Assembly (NCBI GenBank): GCA_020349025.1
Contig: CP070763.1
Span: 3,006,106-3,070,105, forward strand
DNA: 64,000 bases
DNA from: Candidatus Latescibacterota bacterium
GTDB taxonomy: Bacteria > Krumholzibacteriota > Krumholzibacteriia > G020349025
Direction of reading: 5' to 3'
Within the stretch, counting starts at the first letter, position 1. Every line of letters begins with the position of its first letter. The notes under the pieces were generated by a model. It did no database searches. It saw only the letters and a list, made by a program, of their open reading frames with translations, and was not told the origin of the DNA. Positions 41,927 through 49,730 of this stretch are shown here, one piece after another. The translations under genes and the position numbers were made by a program.

Positions 41927-43941
41927 GGCACGCCATCGCGAACGCACGTGGATCCCTCCCGGCACTCGTCACCGTCGTCCTGCTCCTGGCGACCGGCTTG
42001 GCACACGACGTCCAGGCGCAAAGCGGCGCGGCGGACGCCACCACCCCCTTCGATGACCAGCTGCACGCGGGCATGCTCGAGCTGCGTCGGCTCGAGCGCA
42101 TGAACGATCGCGCCGGCGCCATCCGCGTCGGCGAGCAGCTGCTGCGCGAGTATCCCGATCACCCGCGGGTGGAGGAGGCGCTCCTGCACCTCTACCGGCT
42201 GGAGCGGCGTGACCAGCAGTTGATCGCGTTGCTGGCGCGTCGCGTCGAGCGCAACGCCGGCAGCCCCGAGATCCTGCGCGAAGCGCGCGAGCTGGGCACC
42301 TACCTCCTGGCGCACAAGCGACACTCGGAGGCGCTGGCCATGATGCAGCGCGTCATCGCGGCGAACCCGCTGGACGAGACGCGCTACCGCATGGCGGCAG
42401 TGCTGCTTCGGAGCCACCGGCATCTCGACCTGGCGATCGAGATCTACCGCCAGGGACGCCGCGCCACCGGGCGCGAGATCCTCTTCGCGGCCGAGCTCGC
42501 GCAGCTCGAGGAGGCGCGCGGCAACTACTCCGCCGCCATCGGCGAGTACCTGCTCCTCGTCATGGATCCAGATCGGCGACCGCGGGCCCGGCGCAAGATC
42601 ATTCGTCTGCTCGAGCGCGCCGACGACCCGGCCGAGGTCCTTCGGCGCGTCGACGATCTGCGCCGCAAGCATCCCAGGAGCGCCGCGGTGCAGGATATTG
42701 CGGCCACCGCCTACCTGCAGAGCGGCCGGCTCGAGGATGCATACGATGCAGCGCGCGCAGCCGACCGCTACGCCGACGACCAGGGGGAGCACCTGCTGGA
42801 GTTCGGGCGCCTGGCGCTGCAGACGGCCGAGGGGCAGGCGGTCGACCTGGAGCGCGCCCGCCTCGGAGTGCGCGTGCTCGAGCGCCTGCCGAAGGCGCAT
42901 CCGAAGAGCAACCTGATCCCGGAGTCGGCGCGCCTGCTGGCGGAGGGCCTGGTCGCGGTGGCGCGACAGGTGGAGGATGAGCCCACACGCACGGAACTGT
43001 TGGAGTCCGCAGTGGAGTCGCTCGACACGACCGTCGGCGAGCCGCGCTTCGTCGCTCTGCAGAGCGACGCGTTGGCTTTGAAGGCGATGATTCTCTTCGA
43101 GGACCTGGAGCGACCGGAAGCGGCGCTTGCAACCTTCGAGCGGCTGGTGGAGCACCAACGCGTCCAGAACGAGTCGGACCACATGGTGCGGGTGCAGATG
43201 GGATTGTGCCTCGCAGCTCTCGACCGCTTCGACGAGGCGCGCAGCGTTCTCGAGGAGGTTGCGGACTCCGGCTCGGAGCCGCCGCCCGAGCTCCAGATGC
43301 AGCCGCAACCGAACCCGCGCCGCCCACACCGGAAGAAGCAGGTGACGCCGGAGACGGTGGGGCGGTCGCGTGCGCGCTACCATCTCGCGGAGCTCGATCT
43401 CGTCGAGGGCAAGTTCGACCAGGCGATCGACGGCTTCGCGGCGCTGGCGGAGGAGGCGCCGGAGGATCGGCTTGCCAACGACTGCCTCGATCTGGCGCTG
43501 TTGTTGAACGAGGCTTCCCTCGACCCGACGCCCGACGCGCGCGCTCGCTTCAGCTCCTACCGAGGCTCGCTTCTGCGGCGCAATCCGCAGGCGGCGCGTG
43601 CCGAGCTCGAGAAGCTGGTGGCGGAGCACAGCGAGTCCACGCTGCATCCGATCGCGTTGTTCGAGCTCGCCTCGACATTCGACGCGGAGGGGAAGTTCGA
43701 TCTGGCGCTGCAGCAGTACGACAAGCTCGTCGAGCTGCACGCCGAACACCGCCTGGCAGCGCGCGCGCTCGAGGCGATCGGCGACGTCCATCTCGACAAG
43801 CTCGGCCAGCCGGAGGAAGCGATCGCGAGCTACGAGCGTGTCCTGCTCGACTATCCGGACGACCTGTTCCTGGACGACGTGCGCAAGAAGCTACTGACCG
43901 CCCGACGGGCGCTGAAGGAGGAGGATGATGCCACGCCCTGA
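41923..43941 (+). CDS. Exported TPR-repeat protein
   Basis: A 672-residue protein with a signal peptide (LVTVVLLLATGLAHDVQAQ, cleavage near 33). TPR-like helical pairs run through most of the mature chain: GEQLLREYPDHPRVEEALLH, AELAQLEEARGNYSAAIGEY, AYLQSGRLEDAYDAARAADR, ATFERLVEHQ, LAELDLVEGKFDQAIDGFA and, at the end, ALEAIGDVHLDKLGQPEEA. A basic, Pro-rich linker (PPPELQMQPQPNPRRPHRKK) interrupts them near 460-485. TPR proteins in the periplasm act as docking scaffolds. The GTG start at 41923 overlaps the DUF4175 stop as GTGA, and the next gene overlaps its end by 17 bases, so the three are translated as a unit. No enzymatic motif. Confidence 0.8.
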   Translation: MRHAIANARGSLPALVTVVLLLATGLAHDVQAQSGAADATTPFDDQLHAGMLELRRLERMNDRAGAIRVGEQLLREYPDHPRVEEALLHLYRLERRDQQLIALLARRVERNAGSPEILREARELGTYLLAHKRHSEALAMMQRVIAANPLDETRYRMAAVLLRSHRHLDLAIEIYRQGRRATGREILFAAELAQLEEARGNYSAAIGEYLLLVMDPDRRPRARRKIIRLLERADDPAEVLRRVDDLRRKHPRSAAVQDIAATAYLQSGRLEDAYDAARAADRYADDQGEHLLEFGRLALQTAEGQAVDLERARLGVRVLERLPKAHPKSNLIPESARLLAEGLVAVARQVEDEPTRTELLESAVESLDTTVGEPRFVALQSDALALKAMILFEDLERPEAALATFERLVEHQRVQNESDHMVRVQMGLCLAALDRFDEARSVLEEVADSGSEPPPELQMQPQPNPRRPHRKKQVTPETVGRSRARYHLAELDLVEGKFDQAIDGFAALAEEAPEDRLANDCLDLALLLNEASLDPTPDARARFSSYRGSLLRRNPQAARAELEKLVAEHSESTLHPIALFELASTFDAEGKFDLALQQYDKLVELHAEHRLAARALEAIGDVHLDKLGQPEEAIASYERVLLDYPDDLFLDDVRKKLLTARRALKEEDDATP

Positions 43942-45232
43942 TTCCGCATCCCGCAACACCATCCGGCAGCGCGTGGCACGCGTCGCCCTCGTCTTCATGA
44001 CTCTGAGCGTCGCAGCGCTGCCGGCGGCGGCGGCGGAGTACATGCTGATTCCGATGGACCTCAAGCAGACCAACCACCTGAAGGCGTACGGTCTCGCGTA
44101 CCACATGCTGACGCAGGGGATCGATGTGGAGTGGCTGCTGAACTACCGCGGCGGCTCCTTCCTGGCGCGGCGCAACGCCGAGATGGAGCTGGAGTCGCGC
44201 GTGCGCGGCGTCCTCTTCACGGTCGTGGGCTCGACCGAGGTGGCGCGGATCAAAGCGGAGGTGGAGCGCGAGAACATGGAGGTGGTGCTGCTGGAGAAGG
44301 CGCCGCGGCTCGCCGTCTACACGCCGCCGAACGCGCAGCCGTGGGACGATGCCGTGACGCTGGCGCTCGACTACGCCGAGGTGCCGTTCGACAAGGTGTA
44401 CGACCGCGAGGTGCTCGACGGCGACCTCGACCAGTACGACTGGCTACACCTGCACCACGAGGATTTCACGGGGCAGTTCGGCAAGTTCTACGCCAGCTAT
44501 CGGTTCGCCGCCTGGTACCAGCACGACGTCGAGGTGAACGAGCGGCTGGCGCGCGAGCTCGGATTTACGAAGGTCTCCGATCTGAAGAAGGCGGTCGCGA
44601 GCACCATCCGCGTCTACGTCGAGTCGGGCGGCTTCCTGTTTGCGATGTGCTCCGCCACAGATACGATCGACATCGCTCTGGCTGCGGCGGGCGTGGACGT
44701 CGTCGCGCGCGAGTTCGATCACGACGGCGTCACCCCGGGCGCCCAGAGCAAGCTGCAGTTCGAGCACAGCTTCGCCTTCGAGAACTTCTCGCTCGAGATG
44801 AATCCGCTCGTGTACGAGTTCTCCAACATCGACACGAGCAACTACGCGCGCCTCCGCGGCCCCGAGGCGGATTACTTCACGCTCTTCGAGTTCGCGGCCA
44901 AGCATGACCCCGTCCCGGCGATGCTGACACAGTGTCATGTCAACGTGATCAACGGCTTCCTCGGTCAGACCACCGGCTTCCGCCAGGGGCTGGTCAAGAA
45001 GTCGGTCGTTTTGCTCGCCAAGGTGGAGGGGAGCGAAGAGGTCAAGTACCTGCACGGCAACGCGGGCCGCGGCACGTTCACGTTCTACGGGGGCCACGAC
45101 CCGGAGGACTACCAGCACGCGGTCGGCGATCCACCGACCCGGCTCGAGCTCCACGTCAACTCGCCCGGCTACCGGCTCATCCTCAACAACATCCTCTTCC
45201 CGGCGGCACGCAAGAAGGAGCAGAAGACCTGA
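43925..45232 (+). CDS. Periplasmic protein of the doubtfully named asparagine synthetase B-like family
   Basis: A 435-residue protein with a signal peptide (VALVFMTLSVAALPAAAAE). The mature chain begins YMLIPMDLKQTNHLKAYGLA and later shows VEWLLNYRGGSFL, LHHEDFTGQFGKFY, GGFLFAMCSATDTID, VINGFLGQTTGF and FTFYGGHDPEDYQ. I recall FCB-group homologues labelled asparagine synthetase B. That label is unlikely to be right: the N-terminal catalytic Cys and the synthetase ATP site are missing, and the protein is exported. The segments SGGFLFAMCSATD and YGGHDPED look like a class I glutamine-amidotransferase-like fold, the same broad fold suspected for DUF4159. AAGGAG favours the second of two tandem ATGs (43928). 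Last gene of the envelope operon. Confidence 0.65.
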   Translation: MMPRPDSASRNTIRQRVARVALVFMTLSVAALPAAAAEYMLIPMDLKQTNHLKAYGLAYHMLTQGIDVEWLLNYRGGSFLARRNAEMELESRVRGVLFTVVGSTEVARIKAEVERENMEVVLLEKAPRLAVYTPPNAQPWDDAVTLALDYAEVPFDKVYDREVLDGDLDQYDWLHLHHEDFTGQFGKFYASYRFAAWYQHDVEVNERLARELGFTKVSDLKKAVASTIRVYVESGGFLFAMCSATDTIDIALAAAGVDVVAREFDHDGVTPGAQSKLQFEHSFAFENFSLEMNPLVYEFSNIDTSNYARLRGPEADYFTLFEFAAKHDPVPAMLTQCHVNVINGFLGQTTGFRQGLVKKSVVLLAKVEGSEEVKYLHGNAGRGTFTFYGGHDPEDYQHAVGDPPTRLELHVNSPGYRLILNNILFPAARKKEQKT

Positions 45233-45549
45233 TCACCACGCCTCGAGGCCCGGCCCGTGCCGAGTGTATGGAAAGGGTCGGGTGCGCCTCGTGTGAGCCG
45301 TTGATTGTCTGGATTGGACGTCGGCCGACAAGGAACTGGGCAATCGCGCGGAATTCCATGACTGGAGCGGGTTTCGGCGCGATCGAAACCCATCCACCCC
45401 TTGACACCATTCGATTGTTCAATGGATGATTCTCGAGTCACTTGGGGTGAAGGGATCCCGAGACGCTACACCCGGAGTCGGGTTTGAGTATCAGGGGGAG
45501 GTGAGTCGCTCCGGCTGCAGCGATTGGCACGGTGGGGTCGGGGCTGACA
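45233..45549. other. Gene-free gap after the envelope operon
   Basis: 317 bases with no convincing gene on either strand. An exact TTGACA at 45401-45406 faces the zinc-ribbon gene; the best -10 at 18 bp is GATGAT (45425-45430), which is weak. An imperfect inverted repeat CCATT ... AATGG overlaps the spacer (45407-45425). Confidence 0.5.
45401..45430 (+). promoter_or_regulatory. Partial sigma-70 promoter (perfect -35, weak -10)
   Basis: TTGACA at 45401-45406 and GATGAT at 45425-45430 with an 18-bp spacer, about 120 bp upstream of the zinc-ribbon gene. Confidence 0.25.
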
Positions 45550-45744
45550 ATGGAGACGAACGAGTTTCCGCTCTGCAAGAAGTGCGACAACGGGGTCCTG
45601 CTTCCGCTGTCCGACTATGGGCGCGAGGGCGCGCCGATTACCTACAAGGCCTGGGTCTGCAACAACCCCGGTTGCGGCTTCAACATCCGAATCGACAACG
45701 GTGAGATCAGCTTCGGCCGGCCGCTCGGTCAGTCGTTGAAGTAG
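45550..45744 (+). CDS. Small zinc-ribbon protein
   Basis: A 64-residue cytoplasmic protein with CKKC (Cys9, Cys12) and CNNPGC (Cys37, Cys42), a four-cysteine zinc ribbon with a long beta-hairpin insert. The C-terminus IRIDNGEISFGRPLGQSL is the third strand and tail. Length and composition fit stand-alone zinc-ribbon proteins often seen near metabolic genes; a nucleic-acid or protein partner is expected but not known. The ATG at 45550 has no strong ribosome-binding site; an in-frame upstream start at 45532 would add six residues. Function unknown. Confidence 0.65.
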   Translation: METNEFPLCKKCDNGVLLPLSDYGREGAPITYKAWVCNNPGCGFNIRIDNGEISFGRPLGQSLK

Positions 45745-45852
45745 GCGGTCCACGCCACGTGCGGCGACCCGAGAGGAGAAGCGATCTCTCGGGTCCGATC
45801 TCGAATCTGTCGCTCCTCTTCCAGGTCGACGCAAGCGTCGGTGATCGCGAGA

Positions 45853-46719
45853 TCACCGCGCCGGGTCCTCCGGTCGGGGCTCTTCCGCGTTCGCCGGGAG
45901 GCGCTGCGGTGTGGGGCCGGGCTGCAGAAGGCGGAACCCGAGCAGAAGTCCGACGGCACCCAGCCCCAGGATCGCGGGCCGGGTCACGAACGCCTCGATC
46001 TCACCCGTCGCCACGTCCCCCGTCTGCAGCAGCTCGACGTACGCCACCAGGTTGAACAGGGCGTGTGCGATCCAGGCGGCCAGCAGCGACCCGGTGCGGA
46101 GCACGATCAAGCCGAGCACGATGCCGAGAATGAAGATCGGCAGCAGCGCCCACGGCTGGAAGTGCACCGCCGCGAAGAGGAGCGCGACCAGAACGACGGC
46201 CAGAAGCGGCGGCATGTGGCGCCGCAGGACGCCCAGGAGCAGCACTCGAAAAACCACCTCTTCCCCCAGCGGCGCCAGGATGACGAGCGCGAGCACGCCG
46301 CCCACGAGCTCGGAGGTGTTGGTCGGGATGATGCCGCGGTAGAAATCGAAGTAGATCAGATCCGGCTCCACGAGGCGCAGATTGAGGGCGCTCCCGGCGT
46401 AGGCCAGCGGCAGCGTGCCGGCGCTCAACAGGAGAACGCCGAGAAGCTGGCGCCCGTCCAGGCGGCGGAGCCAGAGCTCTTTCGCGAGGGGCAGTCCCAG
46501 GCGCCTCAGCAGCAACGACAACGGCAGCAGAATGCCCAGGACGGGAGCGACCACCAGGCCCCAGATCGTCCCGCCCCGGCCGGTGAATGAGAGCAGGGCG
46601 CTCAGAAGCTGGTACAGGAAGAGGAGTCCGCCGGCGAGGAGCAGAGTCCACAGCCCCAGCAGGTCGTACAGTTCGAACGAGCGCCGCTCGACAGGCTCGT
46701 GGAGTTCAGGGTCCGTCAT
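45853..46719 (-). CDS. CPBP family intramembrane metalloprotease
   Basis: A 288-residue protein with seven or eight predicted helices. The Abi/CAAX-type motifs are present: PLGEEVVFRVLLL (the EExxxR motif), FAAVHFQPW (the second-helix His) and AWIAHALFNLV (the third). In the family these Glu and His residues form the membrane-embedded active site. Roles range from prenyl-protein processing to bacteriocin self-immunity; in bacteria like this the substrate is usually unknown. The ATG at 46719 is chosen because it precedes the acidic, non-hydrophobic head MTDPELHEPVE; an upstream in-frame start at 46758 is possible. It is divergent from the NAD(P)HX repair gene and convergent with the zinc-ribbon gene. 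Confidence 0.88.
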   Translation of the reverse strand: MTDPELHEPVERRSFELYDLLGLWTLLLAGGLLFLYQLLSALLSFTGRGGTIWGLVVAPVLGILLPLSLLLRRLGLPLAKELWLRRLDGRQLLGVLLLSAGTLPLAYAGSALNLRLVEPDLIYFDFYRGIIPTNTSELVGGVLALVILAPLGEEVVFRVLLLGVLRRHMPPLLAVVLVALLFAAVHFQPWALLPIFILGIVLGLIVLRTGSLLAAWIAHALFNLVAYVELLQTGDVATGEIEAFVTRPAILGLGAVGLLLGFRLLQPGPTPQRLPANAEEPRPEDPAR

Positions 46720-46856
46720 CCTCGCGGCAGTATCGCAGCCCGCACTCGCCAGCCGCAATCGACGTCGGCGCGTCCGGTTGACCGTCGTTTCGCCGCGCCA
46801 CTACTGTCCGGTCGGGGATTCCTTTCGTGTCAACCGTGTGGCGCCCGAGGTGCGAC

Positions 46857-48470
46857 GTGAAGCTGGTGACCGCCAAGCAGATGCAGGAGATCGACCGCCG
46901 CACGATCGATGGCGGTCTGGTCCCCGCGCTCGAGCTCATGGAGAACGCGGGGCATGCGACTGCGCGGGAAGCGTCGCAGCTTCTCGCGGATCCGCGCGGC
47001 GCACGCGTAGAGATCGTGTGCGGCAAGGGGAACAACGCGGGCGATGGGCTCGTCGTCGCGCGCCTGCTCGCAGCGGCGGGTGCCGAGGTGTGCGTCCACA
47101 TGACCCACCCGGCGGCGGAGCTCAGCCCCGACGCACGCGAGAACTTCGCGCGCCTACCGTCCGGCGTCGAGGCGATGCAGGTCCCCGACTCGCTTCCGGA
47201 CCCGGGCGCGACCGACTCCCCCTTGGCGCGTCCGCGACTGGATGCTGGCCCGATGGCGATGTCCGCGCCCGGCGACGCATGCGCCCGTTTGGCGCACCAC
47301 CTGCGCGGCGCCGACCTGTGCGTCGACGCGCTCCTCGGCACGGGTGTCGAGCGACGGCTGACGGGTCGGCTCGCAAGCCTGGTGAACTGGATCAATCGCT
47401 GCAGCGTGCGCACCCTCTCGGTCGACGTCCCCTCCGGCATCGATGCCACGAGCGGCGAGGTTCTCGGCACAGCAGTCTGGGCCGATCTCACGGTCACGTT
47501 CGGCTTGCCGAAGCTCGGGCTCGCTCTGCACCCGGGGCGCGAGCGCGCCGGTCGACTCGTCGTGGCGGAGATCGGCTTTCCCGATTCCGTCGTGGAGCAG
47601 ACGCACAGCGTCTGGTCCTGGGTCGATGCGGAGTGCGCGCGCAGCTTGCTCCCGCGACTTGCACCCGATGCGCACAAGTACTCGCGCGGCTGTGTCGTCG
47701 TGATCGCCGGCAGTCGCGGTTTTCCCGGCGCCGCCGCGCTCGCCGCCGAGGCTGCGCTGCGTGCCGGAGCCGGGATGGTGCATCTGGTTGCGCCACGCTC
47801 GATCCACGACATCCTCGAGACGCAGCTGCGCGAAGTGATCGTGCACCCCGCGCCAGAAGATGAATCTGGGTCTGCCGCGGCGCCCACGCTGGAGCTCATC
47901 GAGCCGCTCCTGCCGCGCGCCGATGCCGTCGCCATCGGACCCGGTGTCGGCGGTGCCGCGAGCACGCGCGCCTGGATCGGCGACCTCCTGAAGAAGCTGC
48001 CGTGCCCCGCCGTGGTCGACGCCGACGCCGTTCTGGCCCTGCCGGAGCCTCCCCACCCGGCGCCGCGCCTCGTCACACCCCATGCCGGCGAGCTGAGCCG
48101 GTGGCTCGGAGTCGCGGGTGCGAAGGTCGCAGAGGCGTACATCGACATCGCGGCGGACACCGCTCGCCAGCGTGACGCGGTGGTGGTCGCCAAAGGGGCG
48201 CCCACCGTGGTCCTCAGCCCGGCCGGCGAGCGCCGCGTGAATGGGAGCGGGAATCCGGGTCTGGCGACGGCCGGCTCGGGCGACGTCCTCACGGGCCTCA
48301 TCGGCGCGCTCGTCGCGCAGGGTCTCGCAGCCACCGATGCGGCGTCTCTGGGCGTTTTCCTGCACGGGCGGGCTGCAGACCTCGCGAGCCGCGATTCCTC
48401 CCCGCGCAGCCTCGTTGCGGGCGACATCCTGCGGTTCATCGGCCGCGCCTACGCTTCACTCGAAGCCTGA
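46857..48470 (+). CDS. nnr: Bifunctional NAD(P)H-hydrate epimerase / ADP-dependent dehydratase
   Basis: A 537-residue fusion that repairs NAD(P)H damaged by hydration. The N-terminal epimerase (about 1-215) has GKGNNAGDGLVVARLL, the YjeF_N signature (one Ala where Gly is usual), DALLGTG and SVDVPSGIDATSGE. The C-terminal ribokinase-like dehydratase (about 225-530) has KYSRGCVVVIAGSRGFPGAA, AIGPGVGGA, TPHAGELSRWL, VAKGAPTVV and NPGLATAGSGDVLTG. Bacteria commonly fuse the two. There is an extra 45-residue segment after the first Rossmann strand (about 95-140, with many Pro). The GTG at 46857 has GAGGTG upstream; a GTG at 46827 would extend it by ten residues. It runs into the control region of the Hsp20 genes. 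Confidence 0.93.
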   Translation: MKLVTAKQMQEIDRRTIDGGLVPALELMENAGHATAREASQLLADPRGARVEIVCGKGNNAGDGLVVARLLAAAGAEVCVHMTHPAAELSPDARENFARLPSGVEAMQVPDSLPDPGATDSPLARPRLDAGPMAMSAPGDACARLAHHLRGADLCVDALLGTGVERRLTGRLASLVNWINRCSVRTLSVDVPSGIDATSGEVLGTAVWADLTVTFGLPKLGLALHPGRERAGRLVVAEIGFPDSVVEQTHSVWSWVDAECARSLLPRLAPDAHKYSRGCVVVIAGSRGFPGAAALAAEAALRAGAGMVHLVAPRSIHDILETQLREVIVHPAPEDESGSAAAPTLELIEPLLPRADAVAIGPGVGGAASTRAWIGDLLKKLPCPAVVDADAVLALPEPPHPAPRLVTPHAGELSRWLGVAGAKVAEAYIDIAADTARQRDAVVVAKGAPTVVLSPAGERRVNGSGNPGLATAGSGDVLTGLIGALVAQGLAATDAASLGVFLHGRAADLASRDSSPRSLVAGDILRFIGRAYASLEA

Positions 48471-48497
48471 CACGCAGCCTGACACGAGCCATGACAC
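48468..48497 (+). repeat. Three TGACAC direct repeats with 12-bp period
   Basis: TGACAC begins at 48468, 48480 and 48492, exactly 12 bp apart. The first overlaps the nnr stop codon. The array lies 107-136 bp upstream of the sigma-54 -24 element of the Hsp20 genes, a usual distance for activator sites. Confidence 0.5.
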
Positions 48498-48508
48498 CAA
48501 CTGCCAAG

Positions 48509-48527
48509 CACTGCCATTGTAGCAGTG
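48509..48527. promoter_or_regulatory. Inverted repeat, possible activator or repressor site
   Basis: CACTGC (48509-48514), 7-bp gap, GCAGTG (48522-48527): a perfect inverted repeat centred about 86 bp before the -24 element. It is not a CIRCE element, which would read TTAGCACTC-N9-GAGTGCTAA. Confidence 0.4.
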
Positions 48528-48601
48528 AGCCCGGGACGGTCGTTGCGGCGGTATTCCGGTAACAAGCTGTCAAAAATGATTTTAAGACCTAAGCTCAATG
48601 T

Positions 48602-48618
48602 CTGGCACGCTCCTGGCA
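48602..48618 (+). promoter_or_regulatory. Sigma-54 (RpoN) type promoter of the Hsp20 genes
   Basis: CTGGCACG (48602-48609), four bases, TGGCA (48614-48618). Against YTGGCACG-N4-TTGCW only one position differs, and the GG and GC are exactly 12 bp apart. Start of transcription would be near 48629, giving a leader of about 100 bases. Confidence 0.6.
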
Positions 48619-48730
48619 ATCCTCCTGGTCCGAGATCGCGAGAATCGAAGCATGCTGCCAGGTTGGCAGATGGAGAGAATCGCGAGTCCCGAGCCCGGAT
48701 CGACCCCGGGTTCATGAAGGAGGTTGGGAG

Positions 48731-49171
48731 ATGGCACTCGTTCGCTGGAGACCAAGAAACGACTCCTTCTTCCTGGATCCGTTTTTTGCCCGGTTCGACG
48801 AGCTCTTTCGTGACTGGCCCGCCGAGGACACCAGCACGCGGAGCTGGCATCCGGCGCTGGATCTGGAAGAGGAGAAGGAACGACTCGTCGCACGTCTGGA
48901 GCTTCCCGGCGTCGATCCGAAGCAGGTCGAGATCAACCTGCAGGGCGACATGCTGACGGTGCGTGGCGAGCGCAAGGATGAGCGCGAAAGCAAAGAGGGC
49001 ACGGTGCTGAAGCGTGAGCAGGTCTACGGCTCCTTCCAGCGCAGCGTGCAGCTTCCCTACCGCGTGCAGGCGGACCAGGTGAAGGCGGAGTACAAGAATG
49101 GCGTCATGACGATCCTGTTGCCGAAGGCGGAGGAGTACGTCGGACGACAGATCCAAGTCGAGGTCAAGTAA
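48731..49171 (+). CDS. Hsp20/alpha-crystallin small heat-shock protein, copy 1
   Basis: A 146-residue small heat-shock protein that binds unfolding proteins without ATP and keeps them refoldable. A short N-terminal arm rich in Phe and Arg (RNDSFFLDPFFARFDELFRD) precedes the alpha-crystallin domain (about 45-135), with ARLELPGVDPKQVEINLQGD, LTVRGER and the closing ANG-type motif YKNGVMTILLPKA. No C-terminal IxI anchor is obvious beyond IQVEV. GAAGGAGG precedes the ATG. The second Hsp20 gene starts 33 bases downstream, and a strong terminator follows it. A sigma-54-type promoter and a repeat array lie upstream. The pair may form mixed oligomers. Confidence 0.93.
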   Translation: MALVRWRPRNDSFFLDPFFARFDELFRDWPAEDTSTRSWHPALDLEEEKERLVARLELPGVDPKQVEINLQGDMLTVRGERKDERESKEGTVLKREQVYGSFQRSVQLPYRVQADQVKAEYKNGVMTILLPKAEEYVGRQIQVEVK

Positions 49172-49204
49172 CCGGTCGCGGAGTCGACCACTCGGAGGTG
49201 CAAC

Positions 49205-49585
49205 ATGCTCGTGCGATGGACGCGCCCGATCCCGTTCGATCAGGAGGACCACACCCGGACGCTCGCTCCGGCGGTCGACATCCTGGACGATGGAGAGAGC
49301 TACAACATCGTGATGGATCTACCCGGTGTGAAAAGCGAGGACCTGAAGCTCGATCTCGAGCACCAGAGCTTGACGATTCACGCCACGCGTCAAGGCTACA
49401 ACGGCAAGACGCGGATGCTCCACAGGGGCCGCCGCGGCGAAGGAGAGTTCGAACGGCGCTTCAGGATCGGCGAAGACGTGGATCGCGACAAGGTGTCGGC
49501 GCGGCTCGAGGATGGAGTCCTGACGATCACGCTCCCGCGTCGTGCCGAGGATCGCAAGCGCCGCATCGAGATCGAGGTGCAGTAG
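49205..49585 (+). CDS. Hsp20/alpha-crystallin small heat-shock protein, copy 2
   Basis: A 126-residue small heat-shock protein, shorter and more divergent than its neighbour. The alpha-crystallin core (about 24-118) contains NIVMDLPGVKSEDLKLDLEH, LTIHATR and the closing LEDGVLTITLPRR. The N-terminal arm is only ~20 residues, and the C-terminus ends in a basic RKRRIEIEV tail carrying an IEI sequence, which is the I-x-I anchor that links dimers into oligomers. Copy 1 has a longer arm. TCGGAGGTG precedes the ATG. Co-transcribed with copy 1 and ended by the terminator at 49641. Confidence 0.92.
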   Translation: MLVRWTRPIPFDQEDHTRTLAPAVDILDDGESYNIVMDLPGVKSEDLKLDLEHQSLTIHATRQGYNGKTRMLHRGRRGEGEFERRFRIGEDVDRDKVSARLEDGVLTITLPRRAEDRKRRIEIEVQ

Positions 49586-49640
49586 GGCGCAGAAGCCAGG
49601 AGGGAGCCCGCAGCGAGGGAGCGCAAGAAGGGTCCTGCAG

Positions 49641-49666
49641 AAGGGGGTCGCAGTTGCGACCCCCTT
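49641..49666. terminator. Strong bidirectional terminator hairpin
   Basis: AAGGGGGTCGCA (49641-49652), loop GT, TGCGACCCCCTT (49655-49666): a perfect 12-bp stem. It sits between the Hsp20 pair and the convergent murI gene and can serve both. A T-rich stretch (CGGTGTCTTT) follows on the plus strand. Confidence 0.8.
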
Positions 49667-49730
49667 CGGTGTCTTTCGCACGCCCACGCTCGCACGCAAA
49701 CATCCTGTCAGCCGCGCTCCCGCCAGCCCG

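Noticed and set aside
45515..45532. TTGGCACG, a perfect -24 half of a sigma-54 promoter
   Set aside because: No GC lies 12 bp after the GG, and the site is too close to the zinc-ribbon start to leave a leader.
48509..48527. CIRCE/HrcA operator upstream of Hsp20
   Set aside because: The inverted repeat is CACTGC-N7-GCAGTG, not TTAGCACTC-N9-GAGTGCTAA.
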